DNA of 64,000 nucleotides from Phycisphaeraceae bacterium (GCA_029260655.1 JAJDCU010000034.1:1-64000); one strand, 5' to 3'. Positions 44,599-52,499 are shown, counted from the stretch's first letter. Notes: generated by a model from the sequence alone, not told the origin. A program made the numbers and translations.

Positions 44599-44706
44599 TT
44601 GAAACGCCCGGGAGCGGCCGCTAGGCCACCCCCGGGGACTCTAGGACACCCGGATGCAGTCCGGTACTGAGCGTTTCAACTTGCCCTCGTTCCAGCGAGG
44701 GTTTTT
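44599..44706 (+). ncRNA. structured small RNA of the transposon
   Basis: TTGAAACGC (44599-44607) pairs perfectly with GCGTTTCAA (44671-44679), closing a multibranch fold. Inside are CCGGG/CCCGG (44608-44612 with 44631-44635, around a GGCC-gcta-GGCC hairpin) and GGACT/AGTCC (44636-44640 with 44658-44662). A terminator follows directly. With its own promoter this gives an RNA of about 107 bases. No open reading frame fits. I know of no described RNA in IS1-type elements. Confidence 0.6.
44684..44706 (+). terminator. intrinsic terminator of the transposon RNA
   Basis: CCCTCG (44684-44689) pairs with CGAGGG (44696-44701), followed by TTTTT and then CTTT. Confidence 0.85.
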
Positions 44707-44807
44707 CTTTGCGCGGGGCCAGCAGTCAACGCTTATGCTACTGGTCCCGGTGACTCTCCTAACCATTGTGAGCCTCCTTTCTCACTACATTTAGTTACCA
44801 AGGCGAG

Positions 44808-45230
44808 TTATTCGAGTATCTCCAGCATACTCAGTGCGGCGTTGGTGTCCGATCCGGGGAACCACCTACCCCTGCTTACGGTGTAGACCTTATCGCGATC
44901 CAGATGGAGGCTGTTTTCTACGAGCGCCCGCATCTTATTCATCTTGCCGCCCATTTTTGTCGCGTCTGGCAGGCCAAACAGCCGGGCAACTTCATGCGTG
45001 GCTACACCGTCCCGCTGGTGTTCTGCGAGACTGCGAAGTACCGCAATCGCCTGCTCAAGAATAGGGCCAACGGGTTCGCCAGCAGGCAAAGCAGCGGTAT
45101 TGTGGCTGTTACCCGTTAATTTGCTCTTTTTCACCGGGCTGAGGCCAAGCGACCTCAACAGGTCCGCAGCATCCTGGGCACTGTTGCACGCGATTTCCAC
45201 ACCCTGAATTGTGAGTTTGAAGCTGGGCAT
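44808..45230 (-). CDS. 140-residue transposon passenger protein, unknown
   Basis: The N-terminal 30 residues (FKLTIQGVEIACNSAQDAADLLRSLG) resemble a small alpha/beta unit. A Lys/Asn linker follows, and the C-terminal 75 residues (LAEHQRDGVATHEVARLFGL...KMNKMRALVENSLHLDRDKVY) read like a winged helix with a wing ending GRWFPG. DNA or RNA binding is plausible but not shown. The gene has a strong promoter and almost no leader. Not recognised as a known family. Confidence 0.6.
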   Translation of the reverse strand: MPSFKLTIQGVEIACNSAQDAADLLRSLGLSPVKKSKLTGNSHNTAALPAGEPVGPILEQAIAVLRSLAEHQRDGVATHEVARLFGLPDATKMGGKMNKMRALVENSLHLDRDKVYTVSRGRWFPGSDTNAALSMLEILE

Positions 45231-45239
45231 TATGGGACC

Positions 45240-45268
45240 ATAATAGCACCCGCCCGGGGGCCAGTCAA
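45240..45268 (-). promoter_or_regulatory. promoter of the 140-residue passenger gene
   Basis: TTGACT (45268-45263), a 17-base spacer and TATTAT (45245-45240). The ATG at 45230 is nine bases after the -10. Confidence 0.7.
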
Positions 45269-45345
45269 GAGCGGGTGGCCGCGTTTAAGGGTAGCGGCCC
45301 AGAGCGGACCGCTCGGACCCACCGGGCCCACCGGATCTATCGGAT

Positions 45346-45534
45346 CTATCGGATCGCCCGGTCGGCAGTCCATTTGGCCCGCTGTGAGGGGTCTACGGGC
45401 ATCTCCCAGGTGATCCCGCAGGCCTCGCACCGCATCGGCTGTTGTTTGTCCCCCTGATCGTCGGTCCTGACCGGCAGCACCTTGTGGGGGCCGACCCGGC
45501 CGCACTCGATGCACTTAGAAGTGGTGGTTTCCAT
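45346..45534 (-). CDS. 62-residue zinc-ribbon transposon passenger protein
   Basis: The protein reads METTTSKCIECGRVG...MRCEACGITWEMP, with two CxxC pairs about 25 residues apart, forming a zinc ribbon, and a short basic tail. TACAAT is exactly six bases before the ATG, indicating a leaderless mRNA. Function unknown; accessory DNA binding or host-factor contact is possible. Confidence 0.6.
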   Translation of the reverse strand: METTTSKCIECGRVGPHKVLPVRTDDQGDKQQPMRCEACGITWEMPVDPSQRAKWTADRAIR

Positions 45535-45540
45535 GCCACT

Positions 45541-45546
45541 ATTGTA
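45541..45546 (-). promoter_or_regulatory. -10 element of the zinc-ribbon passenger gene, leaderless type
   Basis: TACAAT on the minus strand ends six bases before the ATG at 45534. No clear -35. Confidence 0.5.
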
Positions 45547-45577
45547 TCAGGGCCGATCCCGGCTTCGCTCAGGGGTT

Positions 45578-45599
45578 TATTTCAAAATGACCCACTACC
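45578..45599 (-). repeat. right terminal inverted repeat of the transposon
   Basis: 22 bases, an exact reverse complement of 43366-43387. Confidence 0.95.
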
Positions 45600-45607
45600 G
45601 TCCCAAA
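45600..45607 (+). repeat. target site duplication, right copy
   Basis: GTCCCAAA, identical to 43358-43365. Confidence 0.9.
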
Positions 45608-45647
45608 TCTACCGCTGGGGTTGAGATCAAGCAATAGCTATTGATGT

Positions 45648-45681
45648 GCTATCTTCGGTAGTGGGTCAGTCTGCTATCTTC
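45648..45681 (+). repeat. possible footprint of a second insertion of the same transposon
   Basis: The direct repeat GCTATCTTC (45648-45656 and 45673-45681) flanks 16 bases that begin GGTAGTGGGTCA, the outer 12 bases of the transposon end. It may be what remains of an excised or deleted second copy, 49 bases from the intact one. Confidence 0.4.
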
Positions 45682-46333
45682 CAGGATTGTCTGCGGCCCG
45701 AATACGTTCATCTAGATATGAATATTTATCTAAATCTGCTCTAGCCTCGTTCAACGCCTCAAGCTGATATTCCATCACGAACTGGACCGCCATCTGCTGC
45801 GTCTTCCAGTATCTGTCCTCAAACTCACTTAGCTTCGCGGCATGAATGCCTTGAATATCCCTCAGGGTTTCCGCAACCTCGTGACTTCCCTCGTCGTTGG
45901 CACGGTCAATATATCGTGCAAATCCCTCTCGAAGCGACTTGGTGCCAGACGCGAACCCCTCGGTCTCTAACTCGAATCGGCTCTTAAGGAATCTCCATCT
46001 CAAGCGTTCGGGTCCAACAGACCGATCTATTGCAGCATCCAACATCGCTCCAACATCTTGATAGCCAGCAATATTAACGGATTCTACTTCTTTGCCAGAC
46101 TGAACTACCGCGGAAGCCCCATCCGTCTTAATTGCAACGTCGCGCATCTCCGCGAGACGAGTCTCCAACTCAGCGATCTTAGCGTGCTGATTCCGCGCTA
46201 GCATCGCCAAAGCAGGTTGATCCATGCTCTGAAAATCAACTGTATCCGGAGTCGCCTGCCCTAAGCACACGGTAACCATTGAATGGCTGAAAAGCACCGC
46301 AACAACGCATACAAACAAGTTCCACGGTTTCAT
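45674..46333 (-). CDS. exported helical protein of unknown function
   Basis: A 219-residue protein with signal peptide (MKPWNLFVCVVAVLFSHSMV...CLGQA). The mature part is helical and probably coiled-coil (MLARNQHAKIAELETRLAEMRD and a C-terminal FVMEYQLEALNEARADLDKY). AGGTGG lies six bases before the ATG. It is at the left end of the phage block, after the tail genes, and has lower GC. It may be a phage accessory gene or cargo. No lysis-protein motif is seen. Confidence 0.6.
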   Translation of the reverse strand: MKPWNLFVCVVAVLFSHSMVTVCLGQATPDTVDFQSMDQPALAMLARNQHAKIAELETRLAEMRDVAIKTDGASAVVQSGKEVESVNIAGYQDVGAMLDAAIDRSVGPERLRWRFLKSRFELETEGFASGTKSLREGFARYIDRANDEGSHEVAETLRDIQGIHAAKLSEFEDRYWKTQQMAVQFVMEYQLEALNEARADLDKYSYLDERIRAADNPGR

Positions 46334-46503
46334 CTGTACCACCTTTAGGGCTGCATTGAGAGTTTGGCTCGAACCTCAGACTACGACCTCAGTTGTACGA
46401 AGGGATAGGCAACACCCGTATGATACCACAGCATGCGCACCAGCAAGCTTGGCATATCTACTTCCCCTCAGGCAGGGCCGCGGATCCTCAATAAGCCGTC
46501 ACA

Positions 46504-47904
46504 TCACAACACCAGACTCATAGCCAGGGGGCGGAGCCCCGCACCTTGGGCCCCGAAGTCGAACCAGTTGATGATGTTGCCGTCACGGTCGAGACGCCAG
46601 ATGGAGGCGTACTCGCCGTTGGAGCCGGTCCAGTCGTTTCGCCTGGACTGCGCGACAAAGATTGTTTCGTCTGGCGCGACCACAAACTCCGGTTTATTGG
46701 AACCCGAATCCAGGAGATCAAACCCGAGGTCTATCGTCTTAATGAACTCGCCGGTTTCGGCGTTGATGATGACCAGCTGGCCCTCAACCTCAAGGGGTTC
46801 GCTCACAGTCCCCCAGAATCCTCCCATACTCGGATTGGGTGGCGGCGGCCCGGGGCCCAGGACGGTCCACAGAGTCGTCACCACGCGGTCAGAGAAGGCG
46901 GCCAGCGGCTCGCCGGTGATGGTGTGTAACAGCAGGCCGGGCAGCGCCGGAGGGGCATACAGCGTCGTAAACGGGATCTTGTCCGGCTGCCACTCCCAGA
47001 TCAGCGAGCCGTCCGACTTCGACAGTTTCCTGAGGAAGGCCTGGTGGTCGGAGGTCTGGTTGGGGTTTGTCGTGATCAGCGTGCTGGCCGTGTAGACATC
47101 GCCCACCGCGTCCGTGGCAAGGTACACATTGCTGTGCAGAGGCGATTGTGTCCAGGTGCTGTTCAGGTCCGCGTCGTAGACCGCCACCTTGCTGATAGCC
47201 GGGTTCACGTCGAAGAGGGCTGCCGCGATGAGATTGTTGGCCACGTTCTTTGTGTCGGCCCCGTACCCCCGGCGCATCACGGGCGGCGATTGCAGGTCGT
47301 CAAAGAGCGGCTGTGATATGAGCGACTTGATCGGGTCGGATGGCACCGGCAGCAGTTGGTCAATCGGGTCGCCGGTGGTCTGTAGTGGCGGCAGCGGGTC
47401 GGGGAACATCTCCCAGGTGTGGACCGTCGCGTCGTTGCCGCTTTTAGACACCGTGAAGGCCGTGGCGAGTTGCTCGTTGATAGCGACCTTGCTTGATCCA
47501 CCGAATGCGTCATTCCCTTGCCAAATGACATCACCATCGGCATCAATTTTCTTAGGGTTGTTCGATCCGCCGACGTAGTAAAAAGACCCGTCGCGCGTGC
47601 CCATGGCGCCGACGATGGTATCACGGTGTATCGGGAAGACCGCGTTGAGTTCTTCCAGACGTGGGTTGAACCGCCAAAGCTCTTTCCAGTTGTCCTTGCG
47701 CTCCTGGAGCGTCGGGATAGGGTCCCACTGGTCGGTTACCGGGTCTCGATCCTGCACCCAGGGCATCGGTGTAGCCCCGTCGGCCGAGGTTTCCCGGATC
47801 ATGGTCGTGACCACGATCTCGAAATAGCAGCCCGCGGACCCGCCGCTGGAGGCCGCGAACGCCCCGTGGCGTGATGAACACAGTGCGCCTCTCGGTGATG
47901 ACAT
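46504..47904 (-). CDS. phage tail-end protein with beta-propeller-like repeats
   Basis: A 466-residue protein. It contains repeated blade-like units such as GSFYYVGGSNNPKKIDADGDVIWQG, SDGSLIWEWQ and ASIWRLDRDGNIINWFDFG, resembling PQQ-type or WD-like propeller blades. It is last in the tail cluster, the position of receptor-binding or tail-fibre genes. Receptor binding is inferred from position only. The ATG at 47904 follows the previous gene by 19 bases. Confidence 0.6.
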   Translation of the reverse strand: MSSPRGALCSSRHGAFAASSGGSAGCYFEIVVTTMIRETSADGATPMPWVQDRDPVTDQWDPIPTLQERKDNWKELWRFNPRLEELNAVFPIHRDTIVGAMGTRDGSFYYVGGSNNPKKIDADGDVIWQGNDAFGGSSKVAINEQLATAFTVSKSGNDATVHTWEMFPDPLPPLQTTGDPIDQLLPVPSDPIKSLISQPLFDDLQSPPVMRRGYGADTKNVANNLIAAALFDVNPAISKVAVYDADLNSTWTQSPLHSNVYLATDAVGDVYTASTLITTNPNQTSDHQAFLRKLSKSDGSLIWEWQPDKIPFTTLYAPPALPGLLLHTITGEPLAAFSDRVVTTLWTVLGPGPPPPNPSMGGFWGTVSEPLEVEGQLVIINAETGEFIKTIDLGFDLLDSGSNKPEFVVAPDETIFVAQSRRNDWTGSNGEYASIWRLDRDGNIINWFDFGAQGAGLRPLAMSLVL

Positions 47905-47923
47905 TCGGCAAAGCTCCTTGGGA

Positions 47924-48583
47924 TTACGGAGCCGCCGGCTCGACGGGCAGCCAACTCTCCGCCCACATCCGCGTGCCGATGTCCATGAACGTGAGGCCGG
48001 AGGGGTTGTCGTTGACTGGCGGCGTCCCCTCAGGTGGCGGTTGAGGGCCTACGTACTCGGCGATCTCGTCCTCGTAGTTCATGGGCACGGGCCCGATCAG
48101 GACCAGGCCGCCCACGAAGTAGGTGGGGATGACGATCTGGCTTTCGGTGACGGGCACCTCGGGCGGGTCCGGCACGGTGGTCACCAGGCGGGACATGCCC
48201 AGTGTTTCGTCCGGCGTGTAGTCGTAGGCGTATTTAACCTCTAACCGGTCGAGGTCGTAGGTGCCGCCTGAGGCGCCCCGGGGTGATTGATTGAGTGCGG
48301 GCATCACACTCCACGCCTTGGCGACCGGGAAGGGATCGGAAACCTGCGCGCCGGCGCCCGTCGTGACCATCAGTGTATTGAAGCGGACTTCGGTCACCCG
48401 GGCGAGACTCGTGACGTACGGGCCAGGGATCCGGCCCGCGAATCGCAAGACGAGCTGATCCCCCGAGGCGTGAGCGTTGATCACACCGTCGCCGGTGATC
48501 GACTCGAATATAGCGTTCTTTACGTCGTTGAGCCACGACGCATCGATAGGATCTCTTGGATTGATGTCTGTCGGCAGCGTCAT
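47924..48583 (-). CDS. phage tail-associated hypothetical protein
   Basis: A 219-residue protein, MTLPTDINPRDPIDASWLND at the start, as in short baseplate or fibre-associated proteins. Its C-terminus is Pro-rich. Between tail genes, same strand, 14 bases from the upstream gene. No domain recognised. Confidence 0.55.
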   Translation of the reverse strand: MTLPTDINPRDPIDASWLNDVKNAIFESITGDGVINAHASGDQLVLRFAGRIPGPYVTSLARVTEVRFNTLMVTTGAGAQVSDPFPVAKAWSVMPALNQSPRGASGGTYDLDRLEVKYAYDYTPDETLGMSRLVTTVPDPPEVPVTESQIVIPTYFVGGLVLIGPVPMNYEDEIAEYVGPQPPPEGTPPVNDNPSGLTFMDIGTRMWAESWLPVEPAAP

Positions 48584-48597
48584 GGGAGCCTTAGAAC

Positions 48598-49275
48598 TTA
48601 GCCGCGCAGATCAGCCAGTATCTGGCACTTGCCGATCTCGATCACGGCACCTGCGCTGCCGCCGGTGTCGTCGGCGACGCCTGTCAATTCGATGTCCAGC
48701 TCGTCACCCGCGGACAGGGCCGAGGACGTGAGTATGAAGTCGTGGTTGGCCCAGCTTGTGGTGAGCGGGGCCGCCACGCCGGCGTATAAGTCGGCCCCGT
48801 CGGGCCCGCTCTCGCCATCGGACTTAAAGACCTGGGCGTCCAGGGTCTGGGACGTGTTGGCATTAACGGTGATCCGTGCATGGACCCGCAGGGTCACACT
48901 TTGGGCGGCCGCGTACTCAGGTATCAACTCACGAACAATCCGAGCCGTATTAGTCTTGCTGTTTCCCGAGGCGCTCTCGCCGACCATCTTGGGCGTATTC
49001 GTCCCGTGTGCCCCGTAGGTGATCCCAAACGCACCGGCGGGTGTACCGGCCGCCGTACCCAAAAGGGCGCCGGTCCCTGCCACTCGGAAAAGCTCAATCG
49101 GCAGGGTGATCGGCATGAGATTGTCGAGCTTGAGTTGGCTTCGCAGGACGTCGGCGCCGGCCTGTAGCGCGGTCCCTGGCAACGAGCCGCTGGGCCACGT
49201 GATCAGGTCCACGCTGCTGAAGTTAATTTCTCCGAAAAAGCGTGTGTCTCGCAGGGCGCTGAGTTCGTTGGCCAT
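48598..49275 (-). CDS. phage tail-associated hypothetical protein
   Basis: A 225-residue beta-rich protein (MANELSALRDTRFFGEINFS; later TLRVHARITVNANTSQTLDAQVF and DELDIELTGVADDTGG). The jelly-roll-like composition fits a fibre or surface component. Function not recognised. Confidence 0.55.
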   Translation of the reverse strand: MANELSALRDTRFFGEINFSSVDLITWPSGSLPGTALQAGADVLRSQLKLDNLMPITLPIELFRVAGTGALLGTAAGTPAGAFGITYGAHGTNTPKMVGESASGNSKTNTARIVRELIPEYAAAQSVTLRVHARITVNANTSQTLDAQVFKSDGESGPDGADLYAGVAAPLTTSWANHDFILTSSALSAGDELDIELTGVADDTGGSAGAVIEIGKCQILADLRG

Positions 49276-49291
49276 GACCTATTTCCTTTGC

Positions 49292-50050
49292 TTATTTGAA
49301 CTTGGTTTTGTAGTCGCGCTCGATGTAGTACGGGACGGCCTTGATCCCTTCGCCGTCGACCAAACCTGTTGGGGGCTGATTGGTCCTGGGGTCGACGTAT
49401 GCGACGACAGGTAGCCACCCCTGGCTTTCACTGGACTCCTGGAACGACCAGCGGAACAGCCACAGTTGGGGGTTCGCGCGGGGGTTCAATTCCCTGCCTC
49501 TAATCCGGGCCACAATCCACTTGCCCTTGGCTTTCCCTCGCCAAACCGCTGAGTTCGTAACCCCAATCCACTGGTCCGCCAATGCGTCCGGGTCGTTCGT
49601 CGACTCTACGGTCTCTATCCACGGCGCTGCCTGTGGCTGGAACACGGACAGTTCGGCCCGCTGCTCTACGCCCGCATGCTTGACCAGGATCTCGTTGCCC
49701 TCCCGATCCGCTAATGTTCGTACCTGGGCGATCGAGGCGTCGAACCCGCGTCGAAGTTCGCCGTCGCCCGACGCGCTACTGGTACCCCCCTCGTAGGTGA
49801 GCACGACGTCGGCGATCGTGTTGTCCTGATTCATCGTCGGGTCGCGGCCGGTCAGAAAGAGCACGCTGTCGTTGACCAGAACGGCCGAGCCGGCTTCTGG
49901 GAGTTGATCCGACGCGAGGACCTCGGCGATAGCGCCCTGCTGTCCCGGTGCCGTGATCCCGCTGAGTTTGAGCTTGCGTACGAGGCGCACGACGCGGCCC
50001 CGCTCTTCCCGGGATGAGACATCCATCATTTCATCGATGGTGATCGCCAT
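49292..50050 (-). CDS. phage structural hypothetical protein
   Basis: A 252-residue protein starting MAITIDEMMDVSSREERGRV. Directly after the tape measure gene (ten bases), the usual place for a distal-tail or tail-tip protein. No motif recognised. Confidence 0.55.
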   Translation of the reverse strand: MAITIDEMMDVSSREERGRVVRLVRKLKLSGITAPGQQGAIAEVLASDQLPEAGSAVLVNDSVLFLTGRDPTMNQDNTIADVVLTYEGGTSSASGDGELRRGFDASIAQVRTLADREGNEILVKHAGVEQRAELSVFQPQAAPWIETVESTNDPDALADQWIGVTNSAVWRGKAKGKWIVARIRGRELNPRANPQLWLFRWSFQESSESQGWLPVVAYVDPRTNQPPTGLVDGEGIKAVPYYIERDYKTKFK

Positions 50051-50059
50051 ATCGTTACC

Positions 50060-51820
50060 TCAGTTCGCCAGGGCGCTGACCCCGCCCTCGAGCGCTTCCC
50101 GGATGGCGACCAACTGCTCGTGCGATAGTTCCGTGAAACGCAATTGACGGCGTGGCGTGTCGTCCATGCCCTCTGACCGGCCAAGCCGGCCCGGCAGGTC
50201 GCGCACGACGTCTACCTGGCGCCCGAGTTGACCGCCGAACCGTTCGGCCCGCCGCTGGTCCGCCAACTCGATATTTTTGCGCCGAAGCTCCTCGGTCAGC
50301 GCCAACTCCGCTTTGAGAGCGGCGATCCGCTCATCAAATGCAGAGTTCTGTGCGAAATCCTCATCTGTGATCAAGCCCAGTCCGCCGTTATCAAACAGGC
50401 TGGCCCGGAACTCTTTTTTCTGCTGCTTCAGTTCGTCGATCTGACGGCGGATGCCCTCGGACCGCCGGCCGGCGTCGGCGTTGAATCCGAATAGCTGGAG
50501 GAGACGGTCGCGCTGGCGGCCCTGGGGCAGGCCCAGCTCGGTCTCCGCCTGGTTGATCCGGGTCTGGATCTCTCGGACCCGGTCGACCGTCCGCTGGCGG
50601 CCGCGGTCGGCCTCTTCCATCTGGGCCTCCCAGCGCTCGCGCTCGTTGGTGCGGACCAACTCGATACGGGTCCGCTGCAACTGCACGAGCAGTGCGGACC
50701 GCTGGGCATCCCCGTCGCGCTCGGCCTGGTTGATCTGCTGGCGGTAACCCAGCCGGATCGCCTCGGCCCGGGCGTCGGCGCTATCGAGTTCCAAGTCCAC
50801 ACGGGCACGCGCCAACTCGAGCTCCAGCGCCTCAATTTGAGTCGCCCGCTCCAGCGCTTCCTCCTGCTGGGCCTGACGAAGCCGAGCGGCGGACGCGGCC
50901 CGAGCGGCACCGAGGGCCTGCTCGAGGTCCTGATCGTTACGGCGTAGCAGTTGCAGACGACGACCGGCCAGGGCTTGCTGGGTCGTACCAAACGCCTCCT
51001 CGTCGATCAGGCCCTCGGCCAACTCTCCTCGCAGGGTCCGCATCTCATCTGTAAACGCCTTTTGCACCGAACCGGCCACGTCCTGAGCCTTGCGGATCAG
51101 GTCCTGCTGGCCGAACAGTTCCTCGGCGCGGATCAGGTCCGAGCCCTCCAGACCGGTCAGCGCCTGGCGACGTTGCTGGCCGCGTGTCGCGTCGACGAGC
51201 CCGGTGTCCCTGACCTGCTGAGCGGCGCGAGCCATCGCCTTAAGACGCACCTCCGCGCGCTGGGCCTCCTCGCCGAGTTTCTTGGCATCACTTAGAAAGT
51301 TGGGGAACCCCAGCGCCCCGCTGATCTCGGAGATCGTGATACCGATCCCGCGCCATAGATGGCCGACCAGCGGGATCCGGCTGATAAACCGGTTGATGCC
51401 GACCACGGCGTCGGTGAAGTTCAGATTGATCAATGCGTCGAAGGCCCGGCGGGCCAGGTCCGGGATGCCGCGGATCAAGCGGATAAAACGCCCCGCCTCG
51501 GTGATCACCAGGATCGGCCAGAAAAGCCTGGACAGGGCCCCGCCCGTCGCCCTTGTCGCTTTGGTGGCTTGTTGGGTCAGGCCGAGGAATCGCTTGATCC
51601 GATCGATGTTCCGGCCGATCAGGAAGCCTGTGCCGAAATTGAATACGCCCCCGCCGCCACCACCGCCGCCACCGCTTGCGGACCCCCGCTCGGCCGCCTG
51701 CACGCGGATAAACGCCTCGCTGGTGCGCTGCTCGGCCGCCGCGATCTCACGGTCGTAATCGTCGAGCTTCGCGTGGATCTCGACGAACGCCTCACCGAAC
51801 TTAACCGCGTCGCCTGGCAT
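50060..51820 (-). CDS. tail tape measure protein
   Basis: A 586-residue protein. An N-terminal coiled coil (FVEIHAKLDDYDREIAAAEQR) is followed by a run of nine glycines, a hydrophobic segment (LFWPILVITEAGRFIRLIRGIP) and a long charged coiled coil from residue 190 to 540. Position right after the tail chaperone genes and the composition match tape measure proteins, whose length sets tail length. The start overlaps the end of the frameshifted chaperone by 20 bases. Confidence 0.78.
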   Translation of the reverse strand: MPGDAVKFGEAFVEIHAKLDDYDREIAAAEQRTSEAFIRVQAAERGSASGGGGGGGGGVFNFGTGFLIGRNIDRIKRFLGLTQQATKATRATGGALSRLFWPILVITEAGRFIRLIRGIPDLARRAFDALINLNFTDAVVGINRFISRIPLVGHLWRGIGITISEISGALGFPNFLSDAKKLGEEAQRAEVRLKAMARAAQQVRDTGLVDATRGQQRRQALTGLEGSDLIRAEELFGQQDLIRKAQDVAGSVQKAFTDEMRTLRGELAEGLIDEEAFGTTQQALAGRRLQLLRRNDQDLEQALGAARAASAARLRQAQQEEALERATQIEALELELARARVDLELDSADARAEAIRLGYRQQINQAERDGDAQRSALLVQLQRTRIELVRTNERERWEAQMEEADRGRQRTVDRVREIQTRINQAETELGLPQGRQRDRLLQLFGFNADAGRRSEGIRRQIDELKQQKKEFRASLFDNGGLGLITDEDFAQNSAFDERIAALKAELALTEELRRKNIELADQRRAERFGGQLGRQVDVVRDLPGRLGRSEGMDDTPRRQLRFTELSHEQLVAIREALEGGVSALAN

Positions 51821-52453
51821 CTTTGACCATCTTCTCGCGTCTGCCGCGGAAGCCCATCAGTTTCATACTCCGGTCGATCAGATCGTCGCTGTCCGCCGCC
51901 GGGGCCTCTTGCATCAGGACCCAGTCGATCCGGGTCAGGGCCAGCATCCACTGGCCGTACGTCAGTCGCCACGGGTCACCCAAACCCGGGGCGTGACGGG
52001 CGATCAGGACTGATTCGTAGGCCCAGTCCCTTGGCCCGCCGCTTTTCCCCCGGAGCCGCCGCCCGCCTGCCTGGCCTCCTCGGTCAGGACCCCGTCCTCG
52101 CCGGTCGTCATGCAGTCACCCATGACGACCCGTGAGATCTCGACACGCTGGAGGATTGAGCCCAGTTGCTTGACATCCTCGATCGAGGTCGCAGGCTCGA
52201 GCCGCCGTAGCGAGAGCAGCAGGACCTGGTCGGCGCCGTGCAGCGTCCCGGCAAACCTACCGAGCTCGAAGATCGTGACGAACCGGGCGTCGCCGGGTAC
52301 GTGCGCCTGGAGCTCGGCGAGGTCGGCCATCGTCAGACGCCCAAACAGCACGTCCCGCGTGGCCCCGGCCTTGCCCGCCTTCCCTTTCTTGCCGGGTAGA
52401 GCGGGCAGGCCGCGCACCATGATCGGTCCGCCGGCGGCAATACCTATGTCCAT
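51801..52453 (-). CDS. tail assembly chaperone, -1 frameshift fusion (GT type)
   Basis: Read from 52453, a -1 slip at GGGAAAA (52049-52043) joins codon 137 of the upstream chaperone to an 80-residue frame. The second part reads SGGPRDWAYESVLIARH... then GDPWRLTYGQWMLALTRIDW, a sensible protein that begins before the upstream stop codon and lacks its own good start. Total 217 residues. Phage lambda makes gpGT the same way at GGGAAAG, between the tail tube and tape measure genes. Confidence 0.75.
52004..52453 (-). CDS. tail assembly chaperone (G type)
   Basis: The 149-residue unshifted product. Begins MDIGIAAGGPIMVRGLPALP, helical in the middle (MADLAELQAHVPGDARFVTI, SIEDVKQLGSILQRVEIS), with a Gly-rich C-terminus over the slippery site. 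Identified by its place between the tail tube and tape measure genes and by the frameshift signal rather than by sequence similarity. Confidence 0.7.
   Translation of the reverse strand: MDIGIAAGGPIMVRGLPALPGKKGKAGKAGATRDVLFGRLTMADLAELQAHVPGDARFVTIFELGRFAGTLHGADQVLLLSLRRLEPATSIEDVKQLGSILQRVEISRVVMGDCMTTGEDGVLTEEARQAGGGSGGKAAGQGTGPTNQS
52043..52049 (-). promoter_or_regulatory. -1 programmed ribosomal frameshift site
   Basis: On the minus strand the heptamer G-GGA-AAA fits X-XXY-YYZ in the chaperone reading frame and is followed by a GC-rich stretch. Slippage leads exactly into the downstream open frame. Confidence 0.75.
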
Positions 52454-52499
52454 CAGTCAACTCACTTTCCGACCCCGGGGTTTTCAGGAACCGGGTGGG

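Larger units (their letters stand above)
43366..45599. mobile_element. IS1-type transposon with passenger genes and RNA, 2234 bp
   Basis: Bounded by perfect 22-bp inverted repeats (43366-43387 and 45578-45599, outer end GGTAGTGGGTCA) and an 8-bp target duplication, the duplication size known for IS1. Contents: transposase (minus), ribbon-helix-helix-like gene (plus), a structured RNA (plus), a 140-residue protein (minus) and a 62-residue zinc-ribbon protein (minus). Usual IS1 elements are 0.7-1.2 kb with transposase only, so this one carries about 1.2 kb of cargo. Confidence 0.9.

Noticed and set aside
45320-45356. CGGATCTAT direct repeats as a CRISPR or iteron array
   Set aside because: Only two to three 9-base units without spacers, at the 3' end of the zinc-ribbon passenger gene.
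51801-51983. Independent 60-codon gene starting at TTG
   Set aside because: Coding sequence in this frame extends upstream past the TTG, and the slippery heptamer explains its expression as a frameshift product.
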